This document shows, piece after piece, positions 28,790 through 38,103 of a DNA stretch of 64,000 bases. Origin of the DNA: Hyphococcus sp. (GTDB lineage: Bacteria; Pseudomonadota; Alphaproteobacteria; Caulobacterales; Parvularculaceae). The first letter of the stretch is position 1. Each line of letters begins with the position of its first letter. Under the pieces are notes generated by a model, which had not been told where the DNA came from, searched no databases, and saw only the letters and a list, made by a program, of their open reading frames with translations. Made by a program: the position numbers and the translations under genes. The stretch covers positions 186,001 through 250,000 of the forward strand of contig JANQON010000009.1 in NCBI GenBank assembly GCA_028289605.1, read 5' to 3'.

Positions 28790-29656
28790 ATGGGAGCCAT
28801 TATTGGCATTGTCATTACGCTGAGCATGGTGTTCGGCGGCTACGTGATTGCTGGCGGCAAGTTCAGCATCATTCTGTATTCTCTTCCCTATGAGATGATG
28901 ATGATCGGCGGCGCGGCGATCGGCGCGTTCGTTGTTGGCAATAGTTTCGGGGTGATCAAGCACACAGGCGGCGATATCGTCAAAGTGTTCACTGGTCCTC
29001 GCTGGAAAAAACAGGACTACCAGGATCTTCTTTGCCTGATGTTTTCGCTTGTGAAAGTCGCGAAGGAAAGTCCCGTCGATATTGAACAACACATCGAGAA
29101 CCCGGAAGAGTCTTCGATATTTAATCAGTACCCGAAAATTGCAAAAGACAGCGCAGCCATGGAGATGATCTGCGACACCATTCGCTCCATGATTATGAAC
29201 TTTGACAACCCTCATCAGGTTGAAGAGCTGTTGGAAAAGCAGCTTGAGTCGCTGCATCATGACAGCCTTCACGGCGCCCATGCGCTGCAGAAAATGGCAG
29301 ACGGCCTTCCTGCGCTCGGCATCGTCGCGGCCGTTCTCGGCGTTATCAAGACGATGGCGTCCATCGACAAGCCGCCGGAAGTCCTTGGGCAGATGATTGG
29401 CGGCGCCCTGGTTGGCACATTTCTCGGCGTCTTTCTGTCTTATGGACTGGTCGGCCCCTTCGCCGACAAAGTGAAATCCATCCACGACGAAGAACAGCTT
29501 TTCTACGCCCTGATACGTGAAGCGCTTGTCGCGAGCTTGAACAAGCACACCCCGCAGCTCTGTGTCGAAGTGGCGCGCCGCAACGCGCCGAAAAAGCTTC
29601 GTCCGAGTTTCGCCGAAGTCGAAGAAGCGTTGAAAGAGACGCAAAAGGCGGCATGA
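28790..29656 (+). CDS. motA: Flagellar motor stator protein MotA
   Basis: GAIIGIVITLSMVFGGYVIAGG ... GLPALGIVAAVLGVIKTMASIDKPPEVLGQMIGGALVGTFLGVFLSYGLVGPFADKVKS. Confidence 0.97.
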   Translation: MGAIIGIVITLSMVFGGYVIAGGKFSIILYSLPYEMMMIGGAAIGAFVVGNSFGVIKHTGGDIVKVFTGPRWKKQDYQDLLCLMFSLVKVAKESPVDIEQHIENPEESSIFNQYPKIAKDSAAMEMICDTIRSMIMNFDNPHQVEELLEKQLESLHHDSLHGAHALQKMADGLPALGIVAAVLGVIKTMASIDKPPEVLGQMIGGALVGTFLGVFLSYGLVGPFADKVKSIHDEEQLFYALIREALVASLNKHTPQLCVEVARRNAPKKLRPSFAEVEEALKETQKAA

Positions 29657-31932
29657 TCCGAGCATTCGTCATATCAACGGTTTCCGCTCTGTCGGTATCG
29701 GCCGCCGTCGCTGCCGACGCGTCGATTGTCATCTCAGCCGGCGAACACGGAGATTTCTCCCGCATCGTTGTCGCCGGCGGCGGGCTGGGCGTTGTCACCG
29801 AAAAATCCGGAAATGTCATCCGTTTGAGCAATATCGGCGCGGCCGGGATCGACCTCGGCGATATCAATGTCCGGCAAAAGGCGTTTCGCATCAACAGAGC
29901 CAGACAGACGGAAAGCGGCGTTGTTGAATTCGAGATGAACTGCGACTGCTCCGTTCGCACGTCGCGCCTTGCGAACGGAAAGCTGATTATCGACATCGCC
30001 GGCGCTTCGACGCCGCCGTCTTCAGGTCAAAAAAGCGCGGCGTCGAAGCCTGCAAATCCGCCGAAAACCCCTGCGCCTGCGGCGAAAACCGAAGACACCC
30101 TGTCGGTGGACCAGGCGCGCGACCGTATGGTGGCGCTGCTCGAACAGGCCGCCCAGGAAGGGCTGATCACACTCAGAGACGAGACGAAACCGGCACCGAA
30201 GGAGCAACCCTCGCCCACCGCGGCGCAACCTGTCGCGCAGGCGCAAACGCCGACAACCGCGCCGAAAAACGACCAGTCCGCGCAACAGCCGGGCGCGCCC
30301 GTCAATCTCGTGCCGGAGGCGCAGACGGTCGCAGCAACGACAAACGCGACGGCGCAAACAAAACCGGCCGCGGCGGCCGCGAAGCAACGTTGTCTTTCCG
30401 ATGCTGTTTTCGCCATTGACGGCGCGCCGTTTGAGAAGGACCCGTTGGTCGCCATCGATGGATTGCAAACGCAGCTCGCCGAAGCGTCACAGGGCGAGAA
30501 GCGCGCGCTGATGCTGCAGCTTGTCAACGGATTCTTGTCGATCGGCTTCGGCGACGAAGCGCTCGCGCTTCTCAACGGCAAGGGCGACGGCGCATCGATC
30601 CTCGCCGACATGGCGCGAGCGGTTGCGGAACGCCCGGTCGCCGGCGACGGCGTATTGATGGGCGCGAAGAACTGCGCCGGCGCGCATGCGCTTTGGCAGG
30701 CCGTCGCAAGCGACGGCGAGGATGCGATCGCCAGTTATGCGCGGTCGGAAGGCGCCATCGCCCAGCTTCCAAACCGCCTTAGAACGCTGATCGCGACCCG
30801 TCTCGCCGTCAAAATGGTCGATCTCAGCAATTGGGCCGCAGCGCAACAGCTCTTCGACGTCGCCGTTGGCGAGGATGAAGTGCTATCGCCGGATCTCAAA
30901 TACGTACAGACCCGCCTCGCCGACCACGACGCTGAGGCGGACAAAACCCGCGACACGCTGCTTGAGATTGCCACCCAAAACTCCTCAGCGTCCGATGACG
31001 CTTTACTCGCCCTTGCCGAATCATACGCGTCCCATGGGGCAGAACCTCATGAAGGCTTTACAGAAGACATCGGCGCGCTCGCCAAAATCGCCGGCTCTTC
31101 CAGAGCGGCGTTTTCAGAAGCGTTTTCTTGGGCCGCCATGGGCAATCTCGATGCGGCGATGACCCTGTTGAAGAACGAGGCGCGCAAGGATGCGACGACC
31201 TCTGACGCCGCCGGCGTCTCCGCCGCCGCCATGATTGAACGGGCGCTGGCGAGCGACGATCCGCTGTTGAAAGTGTCGGCCCTCGACGCCTATCTCGCCC
31301 ACCAACCATGGATCGACCCTCAGCGTTCCAAACTTGAATTGCGCGACGGCGTCGCCGCCTATTCTTACGACGCCGGACTGCCCAACCTGGCTTTCGCCCT
31401 GTTGCGAACGCGGCCCGCACCGACAAAGGAAACGAACCGGCGTATCGCCGAAGCGGCGATCGCCGCGGACCGGCCCGGCGACGCGCTTCGCGCCGCGGCG
31501 CCGTTCGCAACGGATCCGCTATTCGGCGCCCTCGTCGCCAACGCCAACATCGCCAAGAAAGACTATCATGCGGCGCTCGCATCTGCAGCGACGATTAACG
31601 ACGAAACAATCCGTCCACGTATGAAAGCGCGCGCCGGCTGGCTGTCGCGGACGTGGTCGGCCGCCGCCGAAGGATTTCGGGGCATTGACCCGAACGAGCT
31701 TGACCGCGCGTCGGCGACTCGCTTCGCGTTCAGCGCCTATATGAACGGCGACAAGACCGCGCCAAGCGCTGTTGAGGCCGTACTTTCTCAGGACGCGCCG
31801 ATCCTGTCGGCAGGCCTGAGAGCGCTGTTCGCCGAAAGCGCTGCGCGGTCAACGCTGCAGCGCGCGAAACTGCTTGCTGAATCGACGGCTGATGAAATCG
31901 CGGCTTTTGAGGAGATCATGAGCGATGGATAA
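29653..31932 (+). CDS. Large predicted exported protein with AMIN-like N-terminus and alpha-helical repeat body, co-transcribed with motA
   Basis: Signal-like MIRAFVISTVSALSVSAAVAADA; beta-rich EHGDFSRIVVAGGGLGVV...GKLIIDIAG; Ala/Pro linker; long helical C-terminus; 4-nt overlap with motA and 8-nt overlap with flgF. Confidence 0.75.
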   Translation: MIRAFVISTVSALSVSAAVAADASIVISAGEHGDFSRIVVAGGGLGVVTEKSGNVIRLSNIGAAGIDLGDINVRQKAFRINRARQTESGVVEFEMNCDCSVRTSRLANGKLIIDIAGASTPPSSGQKSAASKPANPPKTPAPAAKTEDTLSVDQARDRMVALLEQAAQEGLITLRDETKPAPKEQPSPTAAQPVAQAQTPTTAPKNDQSAQQPGAPVNLVPEAQTVAATTNATAQTKPAAAAAKQRCLSDAVFAIDGAPFEKDPLVAIDGLQTQLAEASQGEKRALMLQLVNGFLSIGFGDEALALLNGKGDGASILADMARAVAERPVAGDGVLMGAKNCAGAHALWQAVASDGEDAIASYARSEGAIAQLPNRLRTLIATRLAVKMVDLSNWAAAQQLFDVAVGEDEVLSPDLKYVQTRLADHDAEADKTRDTLLEIATQNSSASDDALLALAESYASHGAEPHEGFTEDIGALAKIAGSSRAAFSEAFSWAAMGNLDAAMTLLKNEARKDATTSDAAGVSAAAMIERALASDDPLLKVSALDAYLAHQPWIDPQRSKLELRDGVAAYSYDAGLPNLAFALLRTRPAPTKETNRRIAEAAIAADRPGDALRAAAPFATDPLFGALVANANIAKKDYHAALASAATINDETIRPRMKARAGWLSRTWSAAAEGFRGIDPNELDRASATRFAFSAYMNGDKTAPSAVEAVLSQDAPILSAGLRALFAESAARSTLQRAKLLAESTADEIAAFEEIMSDG

Positions 31933-32644
31933 TGCTGGATATGTCGGATTGTCGCGGCAGGCCGGGTTGATGCGAGAGCTGAACATCGTCGCCAACAATC
32001 TCGCCAACATGAACACCAACGGCTTTCGGCGCGAAAGTGCTATCTTTGCAGAACATGTCGCGGCGCTGGAAAACGGCGACCCCAGTCTGTCCATCTCCAC
32101 GCAAAGCCGTCGCTTTGTCGACACCAGCGCCGGCGAGGCCGCGGTGACCGATCAGCCTTTCGATATGGCCATCAGCGGCGACGGGTTTTTCCTTGTCGAA
32201 GCGCCTGGCGGCGAGCGTCTCACCCGCGACGGCGCGTTTTCCCTGAACGACAACCGCGAGCTCGTGAACGCGCAAGGATTTCGCGTGCTCGATGAGGGCG
32301 GCAGCGCCATTGTGATCCCGCCGGGACAGAACGACGTTTCTGTTTCCGTGGACGGCTCCATTGTCGCAAACGGACAGCCGGTCGCCCGGCTCGGCGTTGT
32401 TACCGCCGACCCTGCCTTCATGGTGCGCGAAGGCAACAACATGTTTCGCGCCGAGAACGGATTTGACGCCGTCCTCGATCCGCAGGTCCGGCAAGGCGCG
32501 TTGGAAGGCTCCAACGTAAACGCCGTTGAAGAAATGGCGCGGCTAATCGTGGTCCAGCGCGCATATGAAGCCAGCAAGAGATTCGTCGACGATGAGAATG
32601 AGCGGATCACCAGGACGATCCGCACGCTGGGACGATCGCAATGA
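31925..32644 (+). CDS. flgF: Flagellar basal-body rod protein FlgF
   Basis: LSRQAGLMRELNIVANNLANMNTNGFRRES ... QGALEGSNVNAVEEMARLIVVQRAYEASKRFVDDE. Confidence 0.94.
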   Translation: MDNAGYVGLSRQAGLMRELNIVANNLANMNTNGFRRESAIFAEHVAALENGDPSLSISTQSRRFVDTSAGEAAVTDQPFDMAISGDGFFLVEAPGGERLTRDGAFSLNDNRELVNAQGFRVLDEGGSAIVIPPGQNDVSVSVDGSIVANGQPVARLGVVTADPAFMVREGNNMFRAENGFDAVLDPQVRQGALEGSNVNAVEEMARLIVVQRAYEASKRFVDDENERITRTIRTLGRSQ

Positions 32645-32675
32645 TTACGCTCCGTAAGAAAAACAGGAGGCCGCT

Positions 32676-33461
32676 ATGCGTGCACTGAGTATCGCAGCGA
32701 CAGGCATGGATGCGCAACAAAAGCGCGTCGAGGTCATTTCCAACAACCTCGCCAATATGAACACGACTGCTTATGGCGCCAGGCGAACGGAATTTGCCGA
32801 TCTTCACTATCAGATTGCGCGGGCGGCGGGCGCGTCATCATCGGCCACTGGCGACGTTGTGCCGGAAGGCGTGCAACTGGGGCTCGGCGTCAAGACCGCA
32901 TCGGTTTCCGTCGACATGTCGCAAGGCACGCTGAAGTCAACCGGCGGCGATCTCGACGTCGCGATTGAGGGGCGCGGATTTCTTGAGATCACCCTGCCCT
33001 CGGGTGAGTCCGCTTATACGCGCGACGGCGCCCTGAAGCGCTCCGCTGACGGCGTTGTCGTTAACGCCGACGGCTTTCCGATCGCCGGCAACATCACCAT
33101 TCCGACGGACACGCGGCGCATCACCATCAATCCCGAAGGAGAGGTTTTTGTCCTGTTGGCGGGACAAACCGTCGATCAGTCGGTCGGCGTCCTGAACCTC
33201 ATCACCTTCGCCAACGAAAAAGGACTGGAGCCCCTGGGCGGCAATCTCTATCGCGAAACCGCCGCTTCCGGCACGCCCTTGCTGGGTACGCCGGGACAGG
33301 ACGGCCGCGGTACGCTGCGCCAGGGCCACCTCGAAGAGTCCAATGTCGATGTTGTGCAACAGATCGCGGAGCTGATCGAGGCCCAGCGCGGCTATGAGCT
33401 CAACTCCAAAGTTATTTCCGCCGCGGACCAGATGATGGGCGCGACAACGCAAATAAGGTGA
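32676..33461 (+). CDS. flgG: Flagellar basal-body rod protein FlgG
   Basis: MRALSIAATGMDAQQKRVEVISNNLANMNTTAYGARRTEFADL ... LRQGHLEESNVDVVQQIAELIEAQRGYELNSKVISAADQMM. Confidence 0.97.
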   Translation: MRALSIAATGMDAQQKRVEVISNNLANMNTTAYGARRTEFADLHYQIARAAGASSSATGDVVPEGVQLGLGVKTASVSVDMSQGTLKSTGGDLDVAIEGRGFLEITLPSGESAYTRDGALKRSADGVVVNADGFPIAGNITIPTDTRRITINPEGEVFVLLAGQTVDQSVGVLNLITFANEKGLEPLGGNLYRETAASGTPLLGTPGQDGRGTLRQGHLEESNVDVVQQIAELIEAQRGYELNSKVISAADQMMGATTQIR

Positions 33462-33465
33462 CGTC

Positions 33466-33891
33466 ATGAAGAGATTTACAGGACTAATCGCCACGTCGAT
33501 CCTCGCCACCGGCTACGAGGCCGCGCTCGCGGAGGACATCGTCGCCGCCAAGAACATCCGCGCAGGATCGATCATCGTCGCGACGGACATCATCTCGCCG
33601 CAAGATCGCGACGCCCTGCGCCGCGCCATCGACATTGTCGGCATGGAAGCGGGCAAGACGTTTTATCAGGGACAGCCCATCGATGAAGCCGATCTGCGCA
33701 TGCCAACGCTGATTAAACGCAACGCCATTGTTCATATGGAATACGCGAAAGGGCCGATGACGATCTCGGCGGAAGGGCGCGCTCTTGATCAGGGCGGCCT
33801 GGGCGATCGTATCCGAGTGATGAATCTTGGATCGAAACGCATCGTCACCGTCGTGATTACCGGCGCAGATTCGGTGAGGGCGAACATATGA
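33466..33891 (+). CDS. flgA: Flagellar P-ring assembly chaperone FlgA
   Basis: SAF-like IVAAKNIRAGSIIVATDI ... QPIDEADLRMPTLIKRNAIVHMEYAKGPMTISAEGRALDQGGLGDRIRVMNLGSKRIV. Confidence 0.9.
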   Translation: MKRFTGLIATSILATGYEAALAEDIVAAKNIRAGSIIVATDIISPQDRDALRRAIDIVGMEAGKTFYQGQPIDEADLRMPTLIKRNAIVHMEYAKGPMTISAEGRALDQGGLGDRIRVMNLGSKRIVTVVITGADSVRANI

Positions 33892-34643
33892 AAACGTCTC
33901 GCGCAATCCTGGCGCTCGTCGCCGCCGGCCTCGCCGCACAAGGGTGCGTAGGCAGGCTCGATCACGCTTTTTCCGCGCCACGCATGAGCCCGCCCGGCGC
34001 GCCGAAGCATGAGGTGCCGCCGACATCGGCCGAGCGCCTGTCTCTCGCAAGCCTGACGCCGCCGGACAACCGCGACCCGGCGTCGGCGGGATCGCTCTGG
34101 CATTCCGGACCGACGTCCCTGTTTGGGGATCGCCGAGCCCGCACGATGGGCGATATTCTGACGGTGATCATTGAAATCGACGACGAGGCGGAAATCAAAA
34201 ACAGGACGGACCGTACGCGAGACGCAACTGAAGGCCTTTCCGTTCCGAATTTCTTCGGACTGCAGAGCCTGGCGTCGGATGTGTTGCCCAATGGGGCGAC
34301 GCTGGCGCCGGCGATTGACGCGACGTCTTCTTCCACCGCGAACGGCGACGGCAATATCAAACGCGAAGAAAAGGTCACCTTGCGCGTCGCTGCGACGGTC
34401 ACCCGCATGCTGCCTAACGGACATATGGTGATTACCGGCAGCCAGGAAGTTCGCGTTAATCACGAACTGCGCGATCTTCAGGTCGCCGGCATCATACGGC
34501 CGGAGGACATCTCCCGGCGCAACACGATTACCTACGAAAAAATCGCCGACGCGCGCATCATGTATGGCGGCCGCGGCGTCATCAGCGATGTTCAGCAACC
34601 CCGATACGGCCAGAAAATACTCGACGCCGTCTTACCTTATTAG
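33888..34643 (+). CDS. flgH: Flagellar L-ring protein FlgH
   Basis: SLWHSGPTSLFGDRRARTMGDILTVIIEIDDEAEIKN ... LPNGHMVITGSQEVRVNHELRDLQVAGIIRPEDISRRNTI; lipobox-like AAQGC. Confidence 0.95.
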   Translation: MKTSRAILALVAAGLAAQGCVGRLDHAFSAPRMSPPGAPKHEVPPTSAERLSLASLTPPDNRDPASAGSLWHSGPTSLFGDRRARTMGDILTVIIEIDDEAEIKNRTDRTRDATEGLSVPNFFGLQSLASDVLPNGATLAPAIDATSSSTANGDGNIKREEKVTLRVAATVTRMLPNGHMVITGSQEVRVNHELRDLQVAGIIRPEDISRRNTITYEKIADARIMYGGRGVISDVQQPRYGQKILDAVLPY

Positions 34644-34648
34644 AGCTC

Positions 34649-35212
34649 ATGTTAAAGATTGTCGCCATCGTTCTCCAGGCCGCGGCTGTCGCCGGCGGCG
34701 CCTATGTGGGCCTTTCCATGAAAGGCGGCGGCGATACGGAGTCGCAAGACACTGAAGCGACGGAAGAAAAGAGCGACGGCGAAAAAAGCAACGGCGACAA
34801 GTCCAAAAAAGACAAAAAGGACAAGAAGGACAAGAAGGACAAAAAGGGAAAGAAAAAGGGCGGCAAGGGCAGCGATTATCCGGACGCCTCTTCCGGCTAT
34901 ATGAAATTCAGCCGCCAGTTTATTGTGCCGGTGGTCAGCAGGGACAACGTCAACGCCCTTGTGATTCTGGAAATCAATCTGGAGCTGGACCCTTCTGCGA
35001 CGGAGGGCGCCTACACGCGCGAACCGAAAGTGCGCGACGCATTGCTCAGCTCGCTCTTGCAACTTTCCAATGAAGGGGCGTTCAGCGACCAGCTGCTGGC
35101 GCAGGAAAACCTCGATGAAATCCGCGCCCGTCTGTTAGCGGCGGCCAGCAGCGTATTGGGGGATGACGTTGTTGGCGTCTTGATCCTCAGCGTTGCCCGC
35201 CAGGACATCTAA
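34649..35212 (+). CDS. Second FliL-like membrane protein with a lysine-rich linker
   Basis: N-terminal TM, tract KSKKDKKDKKDKKDKKGKKKGGKG, then YMKFSRQFIVPVVSRDNVNALVILEINLELDPSATEGAYTREPKVRDALLSSLLQLSNEGAF. Confidence 0.65.
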   Translation: MLKIVAIVLQAAAVAGGAYVGLSMKGGGDTESQDTEATEEKSDGEKSNGDKSKKDKKDKKDKKDKKGKKKGGKGSDYPDASSGYMKFSRQFIVPVVSRDNVNALVILEINLELDPSATEGAYTREPKVRDALLSSLLQLSNEGAFSDQLLAQENLDEIRARLLAAASSVLGDDVVGVLILSVARQDI

Positions 35213-35224
35213 AGACGCAAAAGC

Positions 35225-35908
35225 CTAAAGCGGATCCGCCGGCGCGGTGCGCAATGCAGAAATCGAGGCGGGATCGACAATCGCGCCGTTGGCCAAGACA
35301 AGCTGGACGCCGCCTTCCTCAAAACGCGCCTGCAAAACCGACGTCAAGGCGATCGGCTCCGAGGCGCCAATCAGTCCATCCTCATCATATCGGTTGACGG
35401 AGACGAAATAGTCGCCGTTTGGCGCAACGGCGCCGTCGTTGGTTTCGCCGTTCCACAGAAACTGCTGGCGACCGCCCTCCAGGGCTGCCTGGAAAACAGT
35501 GTTGCCCGCTAAATCTGAGACGACAATATCTGCCGACGTCCCGTCTTCACCTTCCGGAATGACGTAAGAAAGCGGTTCGCCCTCATAGCGCGCTGCGCCG
35601 CTCACGGTCTCCACATGCTGTCCAACCCATTGAGAGGCTTCTTCAAGGGCGCTGCCGGTGAGACTATCGGCAAGAGTCTCCAATCGGCTGTTTGTCTCAA
35701 TTTGCTGCTCAACCGCAGAAAAACTTGCCAGCTGTTCGACGAATTGCGTCGAATCAAGCGGGCTTAACGGATCCTGATTGCGCAGCTGCGCCGTTAACAG
35801 CATCAGGAAGCTCTGAAAATCGGACGCGGCCGTAGACGCATTGTCTTCGGCCGGCGCGGGCGCCGGCGCCGTGCTATTTGAAAACGTCAGATCATTGATC
35901 GCTTGCAT
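35225..35908 (-). CDS. flgD: Flagellar hook assembly protein FlgD
   Basis: FQSFLMLLTAQLRNQDPLSPLDSTQFVEQLASFSAVEQQI ... FLWNGETNDGAVAPNGDYFVSVNRYD. Confidence 0.95.
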   Translation of the reverse strand: MQAINDLTFSNSTAPAPAPAEDNASTAASDFQSFLMLLTAQLRNQDPLSPLDSTQFVEQLASFSAVEQQIETNSRLETLADSLTGSALEEASQWVGQHVETVSGAARYEGEPLSYVIPEGEDGTSADIVVSDLAGNTVFQAALEGGRQQFLWNGETNDGAVAPNGDYFVSVNRYDEDGLIGASEPIALTSVLQARFEEGGVQLVLANGAIVDPASISALRTAPADPL

Positions 35909-35927
35909 ATCGTCCTTCCGTCTCTTC

Positions 35928-37142
35928 TCACACTAAGAGATTAAGCTGCGCGCCGTCGCGCATTGTCAGATAAATTTTGTCAGAACGCAGATTTTGGTCG
36001 CCGACCAGCCCGGTTTCACGATTACTGTCAGCGCGCTGCGTTTTTTCATCCGAAAACTGATCTTGCCCTCGGTCCTGAAATTCGAAACTGACCGATCCGA
36101 AACCGGCGTTTCTGAGCTGCGCTTCCAAGTCCGCAATATGGCGGCGAAGGTGATCGAGCGTTTCCCCGCGTTCCGCCGTCAGCACCGCCTTTACGGCTTC
36201 GGGACCTTCAACCGTGAAATCGATTAGGATGCGGCCAAGTTCCGGCGGATCAAGACGGATCTCGATCGTGTCGCCGCCCTGGCGCGCCTGGATCGCCGCC
36301 AAAATCTGCGGAATGACGCCGGGCATCGCCGGGTTCGCCGTCACGGGCGCCGCGATGGGAACGATAGCCCCCTGCCCCGTCGTGCGGCTTGACGTCGACA
36401 ATGCCGGATCAAGCGAGATATCGAATTCACCAGTGATTTGGGCGTCGCTATATACCGGCGAGAAGAGTTGCGGCGTCGCCGCGAAGGATGCAGTCGCAGC
36501 GGGGGACGCCAGCGCCGCGGGGGCTGAAAAAGCGGCCGCGCCGTATTTTAGCGTCGGCTTCGTTACGGGTTCGGCCCCGTCTAGGGCGGCGCGAGGCGCA
36601 TCGATACCGGACTCCGGCGGCGGCGCGCTCTGAACAAGCGCGCCCGTCCCGCCAAGCTTGATGGTTTTGACTGGTTGTCCCTGCTTTATCGGCGCCGCGT
36701 TGACGTCAATGTTAGGAAGCGCAGCTTCCCGTTCCGTGCGCACCGGCGCCGTTGGCTTGCCGACTTCCGGTTCAACGATTGGCGCGGTGAGCGGGCTGAG
36801 CGCGATCTCGCGTTCTGCGACATTGACTAATTCCGGAAACCGTTTCGTCGCCGGCTGCGGCGCGTCCGCCGAAACCGGCGTGTGGGTCGCAACTTCAAAG
36901 AGATCGATTTGGACCGGCCGCGCGTCTGCGAATATCTCTCCCCGTGCGGGATTGTCGCGCGTTTGGTCGGCGCGCGCGCCGTCGGAAAGATCAACATCCA
37001 CCGCTTCGCCGAAAATGCGGTCGAAGAACCCGCCGGTTTCGGCGTCTTTTTGACCTTCAGGATCACCCTCGCGCATTGCTGCTTTGGTCGGCGCCTTCGG
37101 GAGAAGAAGCTTCAAAAGGCCAGTTTGTTGTGACGCTTCCAT
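35928..37142 (-). CDS. fliK: Flagellar hook-length control protein FliK
   Basis: C-terminal TIEIRLDPPELGRILIDFTVEGPEAVKAVLTAERGETLDHLRRHIADLEAQLRNAGF; start at MEASQQTG (37142). Confidence 0.85.
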   Translation of the reverse strand: MEASQQTGLLKLLLPKAPTKAAMREGDPEGQKDAETGGFFDRIFGEAVDVDLSDGARADQTRDNPARGEIFADARPVQIDLFEVATHTPVSADAPQPATKRFPELVNVAEREIALSPLTAPIVEPEVGKPTAPVRTEREAALPNIDVNAAPIKQGQPVKTIKLGGTGALVQSAPPPESGIDAPRAALDGAEPVTKPTLKYGAAAFSAPAALASPAATASFAATPQLFSPVYSDAQITGEFDISLDPALSTSSRTTGQGAIVPIAAPVTANPAMPGVIPQILAAIQARQGGDTIEIRLDPPELGRILIDFTVEGPEAVKAVLTAERGETLDHLRRHIADLEAQLRNAGFGSVSFEFQDRGQDQFSDEKTQRADSNRETGLVGDQNLRSDKIYLTMRDGAQLNLLV

Positions 37143-37177
37143 AAGTCGGCGGTCTCGTAAAATGTTTGTTAGGAGCA

Positions 37178-37555
37178 ATGTGTCAGAAATTGGTTACTAA
37201 CTCTTTGCGTGTATTTTTGTTAACCATTGATCAAGGTCGAAGGCAGTTGATTAAGATCGATCCTCTTGTAACGACCCCTGCCCGCGCTCCGGAGAGTCAA
37301 CCGAGCCGAAGCGAAGCAGCCATGCAGCAGGCGCGAGAGTTTGAAGCCGTCTTCATCGCGCAGATGCTGAAGCATAGCGGGTTTGAGAAAGCGCTGACCG
37401 GGAACAGCGGCTTTGGCGGTGAAAGCTACGCCTCGATGCTGCTTGAACAGTATGCGGAAAAAATTACCGAACGCGGCGGCTTTGGCCTCGCCGAAAACAT
37501 CTACAACCAGCTGATTGAGCGCGGGGACGATAATGGATCAATCAGAAGCGTTTGA
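37178..37555 (+). CDS. Single-domain FlgJ-like rod-binding protein
   Basis: MQQAREFEAVFIAQMLKHSGFEKALTGNSGFGGESYASMLLEQYAEKITERGGFGLAENIYNQLIE; true start may be further downstream. Confidence 0.82.
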   Translation: MCQKLVTNSLRVFLLTIDQGRRQLIKIDPLVTTPARAPESQPSRSEAAMQQAREFEAVFIAQMLKHSGFEKALTGNSGFGGESYASMLLEQYAEKITERGGFGLAENIYNQLIERGDDNGSIRSV

Positions 37556-37919
37556 ACAGGCGATCTATCGGCTGGTTGAAACGCTCAAACACGAGCGAAT
37601 CCAGCTTCTTGCCGGCGATATGAGCAATCTGGCTGCAATCGCAAACAAGAAGAAAGACGATCTTGGAATCATTGAGTCCCACCTGGTCAGGCCCGGCTCT
37701 GAAAAGATATTCAATGCGTTCCGACCAAGAATCGCCGCCATGCAGAAACTGGCGGCCGAGAATGAAGCGCTTCTCGCGAGTGCAAGGGACGGCGTTAAAT
37801 CTGCTCAGGACCGACTGGAAAAGATCAACAAAGATGAACAGAATGTCGGCGCATACAACGAATACGGAGAAAAGCTCCGTATGCATGAAGCGTCAATAAC
37901 ACGTCGCAAGATTGCATAA
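37533..37919 (+). CDS. FlgN-like flagellar protein
   Basis: Helical 128-aa protein starting MDQSEAFEQAIYRLVETLKHERIQLLAGDMSNLAAIANKK; overlaps the flgJ-like gene; FlgN assignment by size, position and pattern only. Confidence 0.55.
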   Translation: MDQSEAFEQAIYRLVETLKHERIQLLAGDMSNLAAIANKKKDDLGIIESHLVRPGSEKIFNAFRPRIAAMQKLAAENEALLASARDGVKSAQDRLEKINKDEQNVGAYNEYGEKLRMHEASITRRKIA

Positions 37920-37925
37920 TCACCA

Positions 37926-37940
37926 TTAACCAAAATTTAT
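37926..37940. promoter_or_regulatory. CtrA-like box upstream of flagellin (one mismatch to TTAA-N7-TTAA)
   Basis: TTAA-ccaaaat-TTAT. Confidence 0.4.
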
Positions 37941-38103
37941 ATCGTGGGTTGTAGCCTCGAAAATGACAACCTGAAGTGTTTGTCGTGGGATGGGCAGAAC
38001 GCGTTCCACCGCCATCAGAACGATGCGAGCTCCATGACGGCGAAGCCTAACTTGGAATTTGAATGTGCATTAGGCACGCATTTTGATGTAAAGGAACGTA
38101 TCA

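Noticed and set aside
38071-38085. AGGCACGCATTTTGA upstream of flagellin resembling a sigma-54 -24/-12 promoter
   Set aside because: The -12 element is GA instead of GC, and the implied start would fall inside the ribosome-binding site (about 38097), leaving no leader.
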